A stretch of 64,000 nt of DNA from Lasiodiplodia sp. COLG20 (Eukaryota; Ascomycota; Dothideomycetes; Botryosphaeriales; Botryosphaeriaceae). The DNA lies in contig VNWV01000002.1 of NCBI GenBank assembly GCA_009801085.1, positions 1,736,001 through 1,800,000 on the forward strand. The letters are read 5' to 3'. Numbering within the stretch: position 1 is the first letter of the stretch; every line of letters begins with the position of its first letter. The position numbers and the translations under genes are program-made. Below the pieces are notes generated by a model. That model saw only the letters and a list, made by a program, of their open reading frames with translations, ran no database searches and had not been told where the DNA came from. This document shows positions 35,016-43,917 of the stretch, one piece after another.

Positions 35016-36419
35016 GCGTTTATACACGCACCAACTTTGTATAAAACTGCCACTACCGGCATGAGCCTCGCTCTCGAATGGTGGGAGAGCTTCGCAAGAA
35101 CCTGTCCGCGATCTTTATCTTTTTCGCGTTCGGCGTATCACAGGAATGAATGATCACATAGACGTAAGAGCCCGAGGGCATTGACGAAGTTAGGACACGA
35201 GTTCCCTTGGGGAACGGAAGTGAAATATCCAGATCTTGTTTTGCATTTTGCATGCGAGGTAGATACCGCAAATGGGCGTCATGAAGTGTACAAGGTAAAA
35301 GTCGGATCTCGATAGGAATGAATGATGGCTTTAGCTTTTGCCTCGGTCGTGAGAAGTCATAACTCGTATTAAAAGGACTGATAATGGTATAGTGAATATC
35401 TTCGCTGGCTAAAATGCGTACAAAGAAAAAGAAAAGAGAAAAAAAAAAGGCTTCTTCGCTGGGAAACGAAATCATCAAAAGAAAAGGTACGGCGGCCAAG
35501 CAATGCGGGGGAAAGGAGGCACGAATGGGTTGGTTGTGATGGTCGGCCGTTGCAAGATGCTGCATCGCTTTTTTGAACGCTTCGCATTGTCGTATGCATC
35601 ATCGTGTCCCTGTTGATGCAGCTTTTTCTCCTCGTTGATATACTCGTCATCTTCAGTCCTTTTCGATCTTCCGTAATCTGTCTCGTTGCTGAAAAAAACA
35701 AAATCCTCTCTGCTCTCTTGGACGAATCCTTGATCGAATGATAAAGTGAACTGCTTCTCGAGATGAATGCAGGTCTCGGATCGCTTGCGAAAGCAGTTTG
35801 GAGAAGTGAAGGGGGTGGTCATCGAAGTGAAGCGGTTACAAGTTGAACAAGATATGCCTTTCTTCCTCGGTGTGTGATTTGAGGTCCATTGGGAGGTCGG
35901 TGTGACTGGTTCCCGTGCAAAGGCAGCTTTTCACCCTTAAGACACGACCAATGACTTTCGGGTGTCTCCCAGCCAGATGTTTGTGGAGGGGTATTCATTG
36001 CGCGTTTTTCACGGCCGGATGGGAGGCTTTGGATTTCTGGACTGGGCAATGACGTCCTGCGCCGGGGGTGCGGTTGCTCCCATGCCGGTGGCACTTCTGA
36101 AAGCACTTGCTGTTTTCATTTCTGCCTTTCCAAGTGCTTCTTCTTGCAGCATGCTTACATGTCGTGTCACTGGCCGTGGATTCTGAGGGCGACACGGCGC
36201 TCAGCTGAACAGCTTAACCTTCAAGAAGGATGGGCGGCGGCACCTCTCGCAACCGACGTGGGTAGCAACGGTGACTGTTGTGCCGTTGGCCGTCTCGGTG
36301 GTTTGCATGTGTGCATGTCGGTTGGGGCACTGCAAAGTCGGTCTGCGCGGTCGTGATGACGTAAGAGGAGACGACGTTTCTTCAACGGCAGACGAGGAAT
36401 CATCAGCTTGCTTTAATTG
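35016..36419. other. Gene-free interval
   Basis: AT-richer DNA containing 3' regions of the converging neighbours (cbr1 rightward, CCDC97-like leftward). Frames are short and unsupported. Confidence 0.4.
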
Positions 36420-37136
36420 TCAAAAGTCCTGCACGCCCGTCTCGCCGGTGATTCTGGGAGTAGCAGGGCCCGAGTGAATCCAGCTGGGCTCCTCGTCGTC
36501 GAAGTACTTCTCCTGGACGTCGCGCTCCTCCTCCTGGACATCATCCCACTCCTCGCTCTCGTCGACCTCCTCGTAGCAGAAGTCCGGGTCGTCGCCGCGC
36601 AGGAAACGCTGGCCCATGTCGTCGCGCCATCGCGCAAGGCCCTCCTCCTTGGTCTTGACCTCGTCGCTGTCCTCCTCGACGGCGAGTATCTCGCCGTTGG
36701 GCCCGCGGCGCACGGCGATGGACGAGGCGTCCGGGTTGTGCAGGGCCTGCAGCTTGGCCTCGGAGCGAAGCAGGTCCGCCTCGAGCACGCCAGAGTAGCC
36801 CTTTGCGCGACCCTCGGCCTCTCGCTCGGCCGGGGTCTGGAATCGGCGCACCAGGCGGTCGTACAGCAGGGGGTCGGCCAGCTCGAGCCCGGAGGAGAAA
36901 TACTCCGGGTGCGTGTCGAGATAGCGCTTGCGGCGGTTCTTGACGCGGATGCGGTGGGCGCGAGCGGCGGCGTCCTCGTCCTGAGGGTCGAGCTGCTTGC
37001 TATCCTGCGGGTGAGGGGTGCTGGTTGGGGCGGCGAAATTGCGCGACGACGGAGGCTCGCTTGCGGCATCGATCTGCGGTGCGGTGGACTCCTCGACGTG
37101 CATGCTGGATTGGCCGGCGGGGCCGAGGAAAGGCAT
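36420..37136 (-). CDS. CCDC97-like C-terminal domain protein
   Basis: 238 residues, single exon, ATG at 37136. The conserved part is RIRVKNRRKRYLDTHPEYFS, LELADPLLYDRLVRRFQTPAERE, GYSGVLEADLLRSEAKLQAL and the acidic end DFCYEEVDESEEWDD. These are the features of the CCD97-like C-terminal family, whose human member CCDC97 associates with the SF3b splicing complex. The yeast role is unknown. The N terminus is low complexity. It is probably nuclear. The gene is divergent from the spermidine-synthase-like gene. Confidence 0.82.
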   Translation of the reverse strand: MPFLGPAGQSSMHVEESTAPQIDAASEPPSSRNFAAPTSTPHPQDSKQLDPQDEDAAARAHRIRVKNRRKRYLDTHPEYFSSGLELADPLLYDRLVRRFQTPAEREAEGRAKGYSGVLEADLLRSEAKLQALHNPDASSIAVRRGPNGEILAVEEDSDEVKTKEEGLARWRDDMGQRFLRGDDPDFCYEEVDESEEWDDVQEEERDVQEKYFDDEEPSWIHSGPATPRITGETGVQDF

Positions 37137-37472
37137 TGGGGGGTGAGGAAAGGAAATGGGCGAACGAGTGACGGGACGGTGGGTGGGATGTTTCGGGGTG
37201 CGGCGGGAGAGCGGCGGGCTTTTGCAAGAAAAACGAGAGACGGCGGACCGGTGAGGAGCAGAAGCGTGTCGAAGTGAAGTGGCGCGTGGAGCGTGATGGG
37301 CGTCATAGCTACCCTTTTTGCCCGTGGCGCCCGTGGCCGGTTCGCGTGCGGCAGCCGTGGCAGAGGAGACCCTGCATTGCGTGGGGCCGCTGCCTGGGTG
37401 AAACGCTGCCCCCCAGCACCATCCGCGACAGCCCTGTCACCACGCGCCTGCACGGCGCAGCGAGACGACACC

Positions 37473-37565
37473 ATGTCCGCCTTCACCCAGCGCATCTCCG
37501 GAGCCGCCTCAGCCGTCTGCACCTTTTTCGTCTACTTCTACCGCATCCTCTGCTGCCGCCTCTGA
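37473..37565 (+). CDS. 30-codon upstream ORF with hydrophobic core
   Basis: ATG at 37473 in strong context (gacaccATGt) opens a 30-codon frame: it begins MSAFTQRISGAASAV, has a hydrophobic stretch CTFFVYFYRILCC, and stops at 37563. It lies about 240 bp before the start codon of the spermidine-synthase-like gene on the same strand. It may be in the transcript leader (a translated upstream ORF), a real micropeptide, or chance. No similarity is recognised. Confidence 0.4.
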   Translation: MSAFTQRISGAASAVCTFFVYFYRILCCRL

Positions 37566-37806
37566 GGTCGCCCCCCACCCCCCCACGTGCCGACGTCCAT
37601 GCCAGCAGCGCGCCCGTGAGCGCCCTCGCATCGCATTGCCACGCGCCTGCAGAGCGCCAGGTGTCCCGTTCGCTTTTGTCATCTCTGCGCGTCGCCAATC
37701 ACCACCCACCCTTCCCTCTGTCAACCCACTCACCATCCACTGCCGGCGCTGGTTCGCCCCTTCACTTCAAGAGCCGCAACCCCTGAGCCAATCCTACGAG
37801 CCCGCC

Positions 37807-39522
37807 ATGTCCGCCAAAGCTACGGCCGCCCGCCAACTCCCGGCCGGCGCCCCCTCGAACGCCTCGTCGCCTACCCAATCTGGAAATCGCGGCTCTCCCG
37901 TCGTCGGCATTCTTAAAGCCACGGCGTTGATGGCTGTCGCCGGGCTGGCGTCGTCCGTCTCGCAGCTCAGCCTGTCCCCGGTCTACGGTAGCATCCCGGC
38001 GGCGATCTGGCACCAGAAGAGCTTGATGTTCACCGCTCTGGTTGTCCTTATCAACAAGAGCGTTTTCCAGCGTATCTTGCCGAAAAACGTCCAGGCATGG
38101 GTTCCCGTTCTGGCATTCTGGAGTCTCCCGATCCAGAGTGTCCTTTTCCAGTATAGTTCCGTCCTTGGCCCCGTCTACGGGCCCGTAATTACTGAGGTCC
38201 TCACCTTCTTTCCTATCCTGCTGCTGTCTATGTTTGCCGCTGTTTCTGCATTGGAAGTCTTAGACCTCAGCTTGTTCAGTCGTGGCTTCGCCGAGGGCAT
38301 TCCGCCGCTGGCGTGCTACACTACCTTCTCTGTTGTTGAGAATTTCGTCGCTGGAGCCCTGCCCGCTTACATGGGCTCCAATGACTTCTTCACCAGATCT
38401 GGCCTGCAACTCTTCATTGCTTCTGCCTCTGCCGCTGTGGCCCCTTCGAAATTCCTGCTGCTTGCCCTGCCGGCCATTTTCCATACCGTTCGCTTCAACC
38501 CCCATTTCCCTGGCGCAACCACGACCGCCGTCTTGAATGAGACGCTCCACGCAAACCAGTACACGCTCTTGGAGCGCCAGGAATCCCTCACCGGCTACGT
38601 CTCCGTCATTGAGAGCCATGAGAACCAATTCCGCCTGATGCGCGCTGACCACAGCCTGCTGGGCGGCGAATGGCTCGTGAGCCCGCAGCGCCGGGCCAGC
38701 GGACAGACGCAGCCGGAGACCATCTACACCGTCTTTACCATGCTGGAAGCCGTGCGCCTCGCCGTGACCGGCGCCGTCAACGAGCAGCGCCCCGACTCGT
38801 CCAAGAGCGCCCTCAACATCGGCCTGGGCATCGGCACTGCGCCGACGGCGCTGATCAAGCACGGCATCAATACGACCATCGTCGAGCTCGACCCGGCCGT
38901 GCACGCCATGGCGACAAAGTACTTTGCGCTGCCGACCAACCACACGGCCGTGCTGCGCGACGCCGTCGCGTACGTCGGCGAAACGGCGGCCGTGGCGCCC
39001 GCCAGCTTCGACTACATCATCCACGACGTCTTCACCGGTGGCGCCGAGCCCACCGCCCTGTTCACGCTCGACTTCCTGCAGGGCCTCAAGACGCTCCTCC
39101 GCCCGGACGGCGTCGTCGCCATCAACTACGCCGGCGACCTCCGCCTCGAGTCGACCCGCCTCGTCCTCAACACCATCCACGCCGTGTTCCCCTCGTGCCG
39201 CATCTTCCGCGACCAGGCCAAGGAGGCCGACGCCGGCGACGACGACATGGACTTCATCAACATGATCGTCTTCTGCCGGCCCTCCAAGACGCCCCTCGTC
39301 TTCCGCCAGCCCACGGACGCGGATTTCCTCGGCAGCATCGTGCGCCGCCGCACGCTGTATCCGGCGAAGGAGCTTGAGGTCAAGTTCAAGCCGGACGAGG
39401 GCGCGCAGCTGCTCACGCCTGAGACGGTCGAGGTGCTGGAGAAGGGGCATCGCGAGAGTGCCGTCAGCCATTGGCGGATTATGCGGACTGTGCTGCCGGA
39501 TAAGATTTGGGAGCTTTGGTAA
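37807..39522 (+). CDS. Membrane-anchored spermidine-synthase-like methyltransferase-fold protein
   Basis: 571 residues from ATG 37807 in good context; no intron needed. The N-terminal 270 residues hold about six to seven hydrophobic segments (for example LKATALMAVAGLASSVSQL, VITEVLTFFPILLLSMFAAV, SKFLLLALPAIF). The C-terminal half is a polyamine-synthase/SAM-fold domain with glycine motif NIGLGIGTAPTALIKHG, acidic ribose-binding VELDPAVHAMA, and DYIIHDVFTGG. The nucleotide-binding Asp/Glu and the downstream DVF are conserved. Such membrane-fused members exist in bacteria and fungi, with unproven substrates; true spermidine synthase is soluble and smaller. I therefore call the fold, not the reaction. 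Confidence 0.8.
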   Translation: MSAKATAARQLPAGAPSNASSPTQSGNRGSPVVGILKATALMAVAGLASSVSQLSLSPVYGSIPAAIWHQKSLMFTALVVLINKSVFQRILPKNVQAWVPVLAFWSLPIQSVLFQYSSVLGPVYGPVITEVLTFFPILLLSMFAAVSALEVLDLSLFSRGFAEGIPPLACYTTFSVVENFVAGALPAYMGSNDFFTRSGLQLFIASASAAVAPSKFLLLALPAIFHTVRFNPHFPGATTTAVLNETLHANQYTLLERQESLTGYVSVIESHENQFRLMRADHSLLGGEWLVSPQRRASGQTQPETIYTVFTMLEAVRLAVTGAVNEQRPDSSKSALNIGLGIGTAPTALIKHGINTTIVELDPAVHAMATKYFALPTNHTAVLRDAVAYVGETAAVAPASFDYIIHDVFTGGAEPTALFTLDFLQGLKTLLRPDGVVAINYAGDLRLESTRLVLNTIHAVFPSCRIFRDQAKEADAGDDDMDFINMIVFCRPSKTPLVFRQPTDADFLGSIVRRRTLYPAKELEVKFKPDEGAQLLTPETVEVLEKGHRESAVSHWRIMRTVLPDKIWELW

Positions 39523-39659
39523 ATGGGGCCAGTGCAAAAATATGGAGGCGGGGTTTGGAGCCGAGTGGCCGTGGAGCCTTTTTTGCTTCACGGTGGCTGT
39601 CTGATATACATTCCTTGTTGATATTAGAGTTATGTGGTTGAATAGGTTCAAAAGTGACC

Positions 39660-39660
<1 letters not shown>

Positions 39661-39733
<73 letters not shown>
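39661..39733 (+). repeat. T73 homopolymer
   Basis: Seventy-three consecutive T, starting 139 bases after the stop of the spermidine-synthase-like gene. This is the longest homopolymer in the window. Length may be affected by assembly. Confidence 0.85.
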
Positions 39734-39736
<3 letters not shown>

Positions 39737-39818
39737 TAGTTCGGGTAATTCCAAAATAATAAAAAAGTTCTTTTCGTACCAATGCTGGTGTTCGTACCAG
39801 TGGATATTGCACACTGCG

Positions 39819-39894
39819 TGGGTACTTGAAGCTAAAGTCCGGACGCAGATGTCCCTTTTTTAAATCGACATTTGCGTCCGGACGTTAGCTTCAC
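39819..39894. repeat. Hairpin repeat copy 1
   Basis: Left arm GAAGCTAAAGTCCGGACGCA pairs with the mirrored arm GACATTTGCGTCCGGACG...TTAGCTTC across an AT-rich spacer. It is a complete palindromic copy of the family. Confidence 0.75.
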
Positions 39895-40013
39895 ATGCAC
39901 AGGTAAGAAGAGTTTTCAGATAGGGTTTTCTCCATTTTCTATATATCTCGTTTGATTCTCGTTTCTCTGCGTTAGTGTTTTTTTTTTATTTTTTGGTTTT
40001 TTTTCTCCGCCAT

Positions 40014-40991
40014 CTACTCCTCCTCGGACTCCTCCTCCTCCTCAAACGCCTCCAGGAGGAGGACCTCCATCTCCTCCTCCGCCTTCTTCTCCTCCTCAGC
40101 CTCCTTCTCAGCCTCCTCCTCCTCGACCTCCTTGCCCTTCTTGGCCCAGTCGATCAGGGCCATGTCGACCCTGTTCTCGACAGGCTTGTTCGCCTTCCAG
40201 ACTCCCTTGCAGGCACCCTGCTTCTGGTGGCGGAGAAGGTTGGAGCGCCTGGAGAACTCCATGCCGCAGCGGTCGCACTCCTCGGGGAAGCCGTCGATGC
40301 CGGTGCGGGCCATGCCGCGGTGGCTGTGAGTCGGAACACTGCTGCTGTCGGAACCGGCACTGGCGCTGACGCTGCTGCCGCTCCTCTCGAACTTGACCTT
40401 GCCATTGCCGCCCTGACCACCATCATAGGCCGGAACGGTCTTCCACGCACCAGGACACCTGACCGAGTGACTCGTCGACGTCCGCTTCAACGTGAAGAAC
40501 TTGCCGCAGCCAGCCAGGCAAGGGAAGGGCTTGACATCGCGGCCATGCACCGCCTTGACATGCAGCACCATCATCATCTCCGAGCGGAACACGTTGTCCG
40601 GGTCGTCATCCGGGCAGTGCGCGCAGCTGGCCTCGTTGCCCTGCGTGCCGGGCGCGGAGTAGACGAGCGGCTTCTTCTCGCGGTAGCGCGTCGGGCTGCT
40701 GCCGAAGGACGTGTTGCGCTGGTGCTTGCGCTTGCGCGGGGGAGGGGTGTTGAGCGCGGAGGCGGGCATGTCCTTCAGGCCGCAGACGTCGTTGGTGGCG
40801 TGCTTGAGCATTTGTTGTTTGCCCGTGAAGGTCTTGGTGCAGCCGTGGGGGCAGGCGAAGGGCTTGAGACCGGGGTGGGTGGTTTTGACGTGCTGGATGC
40901 AGAGGAGCTCGGAGGGGAAGGCCGTGAGGCAGTGCGGGCAGGTGGTTTCGAGGCCGGAGCGGTGGCCGGACTTGGGGGCGCGGGCGACCAT
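40014..40991 (-). CDS. C2H2 zinc-finger protein with acidic C-terminal tail
   Basis: 325 residues, one exon, ATG at 40991. There are several C2H2-like units: CPHCLTAFPSELLCIQHVKTTH, CPHGCTKTFTGKQQMLKHA, a CAHCPDDD...HVKAVH unit, CLAGCGKFFTLKRTSTSHSV, and CDRCGMEFSRRSNLLRHQ (C-X2-C-X12-H). A basic RKRKHQR patch follows the first pair. The C terminus is almost wholly Glu with a few Ala, Lys and Leu residues (about 50 residues), a strongly acidic tail. Such architecture fits a nuclear nucleic-acid-binding protein; the acidic end may bind histones or act as an activator. No specific family is recognised. Confidence 0.8.
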   Translation of the reverse strand: MVARAPKSGHRSGLETTCPHCLTAFPSELLCIQHVKTTHPGLKPFACPHGCTKTFTGKQQMLKHATNDVCGLKDMPASALNTPPPRKRKHQRNTSFGSSPTRYREKKPLVYSAPGTQGNEASCAHCPDDDPDNVFRSEMMMVLHVKAVHGRDVKPFPCLAGCGKFFTLKRTSTSHSVRCPGAWKTVPAYDGGQGGNGKVKFERSGSSVSASAGSDSSSVPTHSHRGMARTGIDGFPEECDRCGMEFSRRSNLLRHQKQGACKGVWKANKPVENRVDMALIDWAKKGKEVEEEEAEKEAEEEKKAEEEMEVLLLEAFEEEEESEEE

Positions 40992-42552
40992 TTTGGAGGG
41001 TGGGTGAGGTGAGGCGAGAGGTTTGCTGGAGAGGTTGTTGGTATTGGGTTTGGATTGGAGGTGACGGGAGGCGTCGGTGAGCTGGTGTGGCTGCTATGAT
41101 GGAAGCCGGGAGTGATGCGAAGCTGGGTCGCTGTTGCGGATTGCGATGAGAGGACGTGTCGCCAGGACAAGTTCTCGGTCGCAAAAGAGGTTGGATGAGT
41201 GAAACGTCGGAAGTCGGTGGAGAGGGATTGGTTTGGTGGCTTTGGAGCTGGATGGTCGATGGTGTTTTATCCAGAGCAGCTCAGCGAAAAGTACAATAGT
41301 CGAGCTTTCCACGATGGACCAGAGTCTGCTGTATTGACTGCTTGCCATTGTCATAGAATATCCGTCAAAATAACAGTCGGGTCAAGGTGAAGACGAACCG
41401 ATTGAGGTGGAGCGAGTAGTCCGCTGAAGCGAGGAGTCTGCTGAGCGCGAGCACTTGAAGCTGCCCCTGAGAGCGAACTGGAATCGGTGGATAGCGCCGC
41501 GTCAATGGACCTGGCGGAAGAAAGCTGTCGGTGGTCAATTGGAAGAAGAACTGGGCGGAGGACCTGTATTTAAAGGACGGTGGCTGCCTTGGAGCCATCC
41601 AGGAAAGGTCCGTGCGTCACGTGCATGTGCAGCGTCCGGGCAGTGCATCAACCTCACCTCACCTCACCTCACTTGCGCAGCCGCAGCCGGAGGGAGACGA
41701 TTTCCTGAAAGCTGCTCGAGAACTCTAGCCAAAAGGGAGATTCAAATTCGCATCTAAAGACGTATATTTATTGCAATCAAGTCGGGGTAGTTGAAGCTAT
41801 CATCCGGACATGAGTGTGCAATTGTTGATTCCACATGCACGTCCGGACGAGAGCTTCAAATACCTATGCTACTGGACCAATGCTTATCATCATCACGATC
41901 TATCATTTTCCATCATGAGATATCCAGACCTAATTGTTTGCAGATCTGATCGCCAAGGGCGGCATTGGCCCGCTCTTTTCGGGTGGCTCAATCTCTCATC
42001 CGCACACCTCCTCATTCATGTATCTCAGAAATTTTAGTACTGTGATTTTCCGCGCTCGATTGAAGTGTCATTCTCAGCGTGTCTGGACCCGTTTCAAGGT
42101 TCCTTTGACCGTTTACATCTCCTCGCGCGCCAGTGGTAATGCCTTCGAAGTCTTCTCTCAAGCGCTTCGATCTCATGCTCAATGGCGTTTCTCATGGATC
42201 GCCACCCGAGATCCAGCAAGTTTCTAGGAGCCCCGCCGCTATGGGGCAAGTGCTTTTCTGCCCAAGAAGAACAGGCATGGCAATCGCTTTTGGAGGAGTT
42301 GGGACTGGGGAAATATGGGTGATCAAACCAAGAGCTTCAAGTGCCAAAAGTGAGCCGACCCCGTAGAAACTTCGAGATTATCCCAGAGTGCGCAGAAAAC
42401 TTTATCCGTTCACTGGAGTTTCCTTGCCTGCCTGCCGAACGTGCCACCTGGTCAATCACACCCGGAATGCGCTATTTCTGTCCGTCTATCCGGCTCTAGA
42501 CACCGTCACCCAACACCTACTGTCGGAAGGCCCACCTACAGCAACACCCAAC
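40992..42552. other. Gene-free interval with hairpin repeat 2
   Basis: Contains the divergent promoter of the C2H2 gene, CCTCA tandem repeats near 41650-41670, and a complete hairpin repeat (41786-41875). The sequence right of that repeat (41865-41917) recurs inverted at about 48786-48842. No gene is supported. Confidence 0.5.
41786..41875. repeat. Hairpin repeat copy 2
   Basis: Arms GTAGTTGAAGCTATCATCCG and CGTCCGGACGAGAGCTTCAA face each other around an AT-rich spacer. Followed by CTACTGGACCAATGCTTATC, a flank shared with other copies. Confidence 0.85.
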
Positions 42553-43582
42553 ATGCCTTCCACCGATGTGGGCTCGACGCTGCGCGTTAGCCTGAAAGAG
42601 TAAGTCTTGCGAAAAACAACATGTGTAGATACTTAAAGCTATCGTTCGGACGTGGATGTCTACTTTCTAATCTCCATGAACCTCCGGGCAATTGCTTCAG
42701 ATGCCCACATATGGTGCTTTCAAAAAAGAAACTCCCCCCAGAAGTCACAGTTTATTGAAGCGCAGCAACTGACATTAGATGGCGTGTCCAGGTACTTTGA
42801 AACCGGACTCTACAGCGACCTTCGCATCAAGGACAGCAACGGCCGTGAGTACGCCGTCCACCGCAACATCGTCTGCGGACAGAGCCCTGTCCTCGCCAAA
42901 GCCTGCAATACCGAGCATGGTTTCAAGGTAAGTTAGACGCTGGCACTTCATTTGCGTATAACACAAGAAACTTCCACTTACTATGGCCTCGCAGGAAGCT
43001 CATACCGGCGTCATTGACCTCGAACACCACGATTCCGATGCCGTGGAGGCTATGCTTGAGTTCATGTACACCGGCTCTTACAAGACTACGGACAAGGAGA
43101 ATGCCATGATGCAGGTCGCCCACATCTACGCGCTTGGCGAGATGTACTGCGTGTCAGAACTCAAGGAGGCTGCCGCGACCCAGTTCAAAGAGCTCTCGTC
43201 TGCCTACTGGAACCATGCCGACTTCGTCAACGCCGTCAACATCATCTATGAGTCGATTCCGAGCGGCAGCGGCGTGTGTGCTATCCGTGAGATGGCTGTG
43301 AGTGTCATTGTCGAGCACTACATTGTCTTGCTCGACAAGCCTAAGTTCCAGGCCATCTTGGAAGATTTCGGCGCGCTGGGAATGGATATTCTACGTGTTC
43401 TGGCGAGCCACAAAGTCGAAGTGCCCAAGAAGTCCAAGAAGTACATTTGCCCTGGTAGCCGTAAGAAGAATCACATGGTTACTCCAGGCTATGACATGGA
43501 TAAAAATTCAGGGTACTACTGCTGCGAAATTTGCGGAATAGACTATCTTTGCCGTTCCTTCAAACCTGCAGAGGACAACTGA
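42553..43582 (+). CDS. BTB/POZ domain protein with Cys-rich C terminus
   Basis: Exons 42553-42599, 42792-42927 and 42995-43582 give 256 residues. The first exon encodes MPSTDVGSTLRVSLKE. Joining at the acceptor at 42791 restores EYFETGLYSDLRI, the BTB start. The BTB core continues EYAVHRNIVCGQSPVLAKAC, then EAHTGVIDLEHHDSDAVEAM and LEFMYTGSY. The C terminus has several Cys (ICPGSRKKNH, YCCEICGIDYLC) that could bind zinc. Introns around the second exon match the BTB gene at 7493-8595, so they are paralogues. Intron 1 (192 bp) contains a degenerate hairpin repeat. A longer frame from 42652 exists if intron 1 is retained. Confidence 0.8.
42624..42707. repeat. Hairpin repeat copy 3 (degenerate, intronic)
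   Basis: Left arm TAAAGCTATCGTTCGGACGT and a weakly matching right arm (CATGAACCTCCGGGCAATTG). It lies inside intron 1 of the BTB gene. Confidence 0.6.
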
Positions 43583-43828
43583 GCCCATTATGGAAATTGT
43601 CCAAGTTCGGTACCATAAGGCATTGACCAAGGCAAGACGACACCGCAAAAGCTGTGACGTGATGGGACGAGCAAAATCGGGCATCACTGGGCAGAAATAG
43701 ATATGGCCAAATGCTTAAGAAACAGGTCTCTGCAGGTACTAGGCGGATGGCGGGGATAGGGATAGTATGCTCCAGTCCCAGTTTCAGAGTCAGAACGAAT
43801 ATCCTGCATTAGGTACACCCTCAAATCG

Positions 43829-43869
<41 letters not shown>

Positions 43870-43917
43870 TCTCTCCTACAGCCTGTTCCTCTACCAACCC
43901 CACTCCCTCCCTCCCAA
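43583..43917. repeat. Interval with A39 tract
   Basis: Converging 3' ends of the BTB gene and the permease. An uninterrupted A39 run occurs at 43829-43867. Confidence 0.7.

Larger units (their letters stand above)
39523..40013. other. Interval with long poly-T tract and a hairpin repeat
   Basis: Between the two converging genes lie a T73 tract (39661-39733) and the first copy of the palindromic repeat (39819-39894). No gene is present. Confidence 0.6.

Noticed and set aside
38260..39651. 463-codon minus-strand frame opposite the spermidine-synthase-like gene
   Set aside because: Antisense shadow of a GC-rich coding region; the plus-strand protein has clear motifs.
39975..41012. 345-codon plus-strand frame opposite the C2H2 gene
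   Set aside because: Leu-rich antisense shadow of the acidic Glu tail and fingers.
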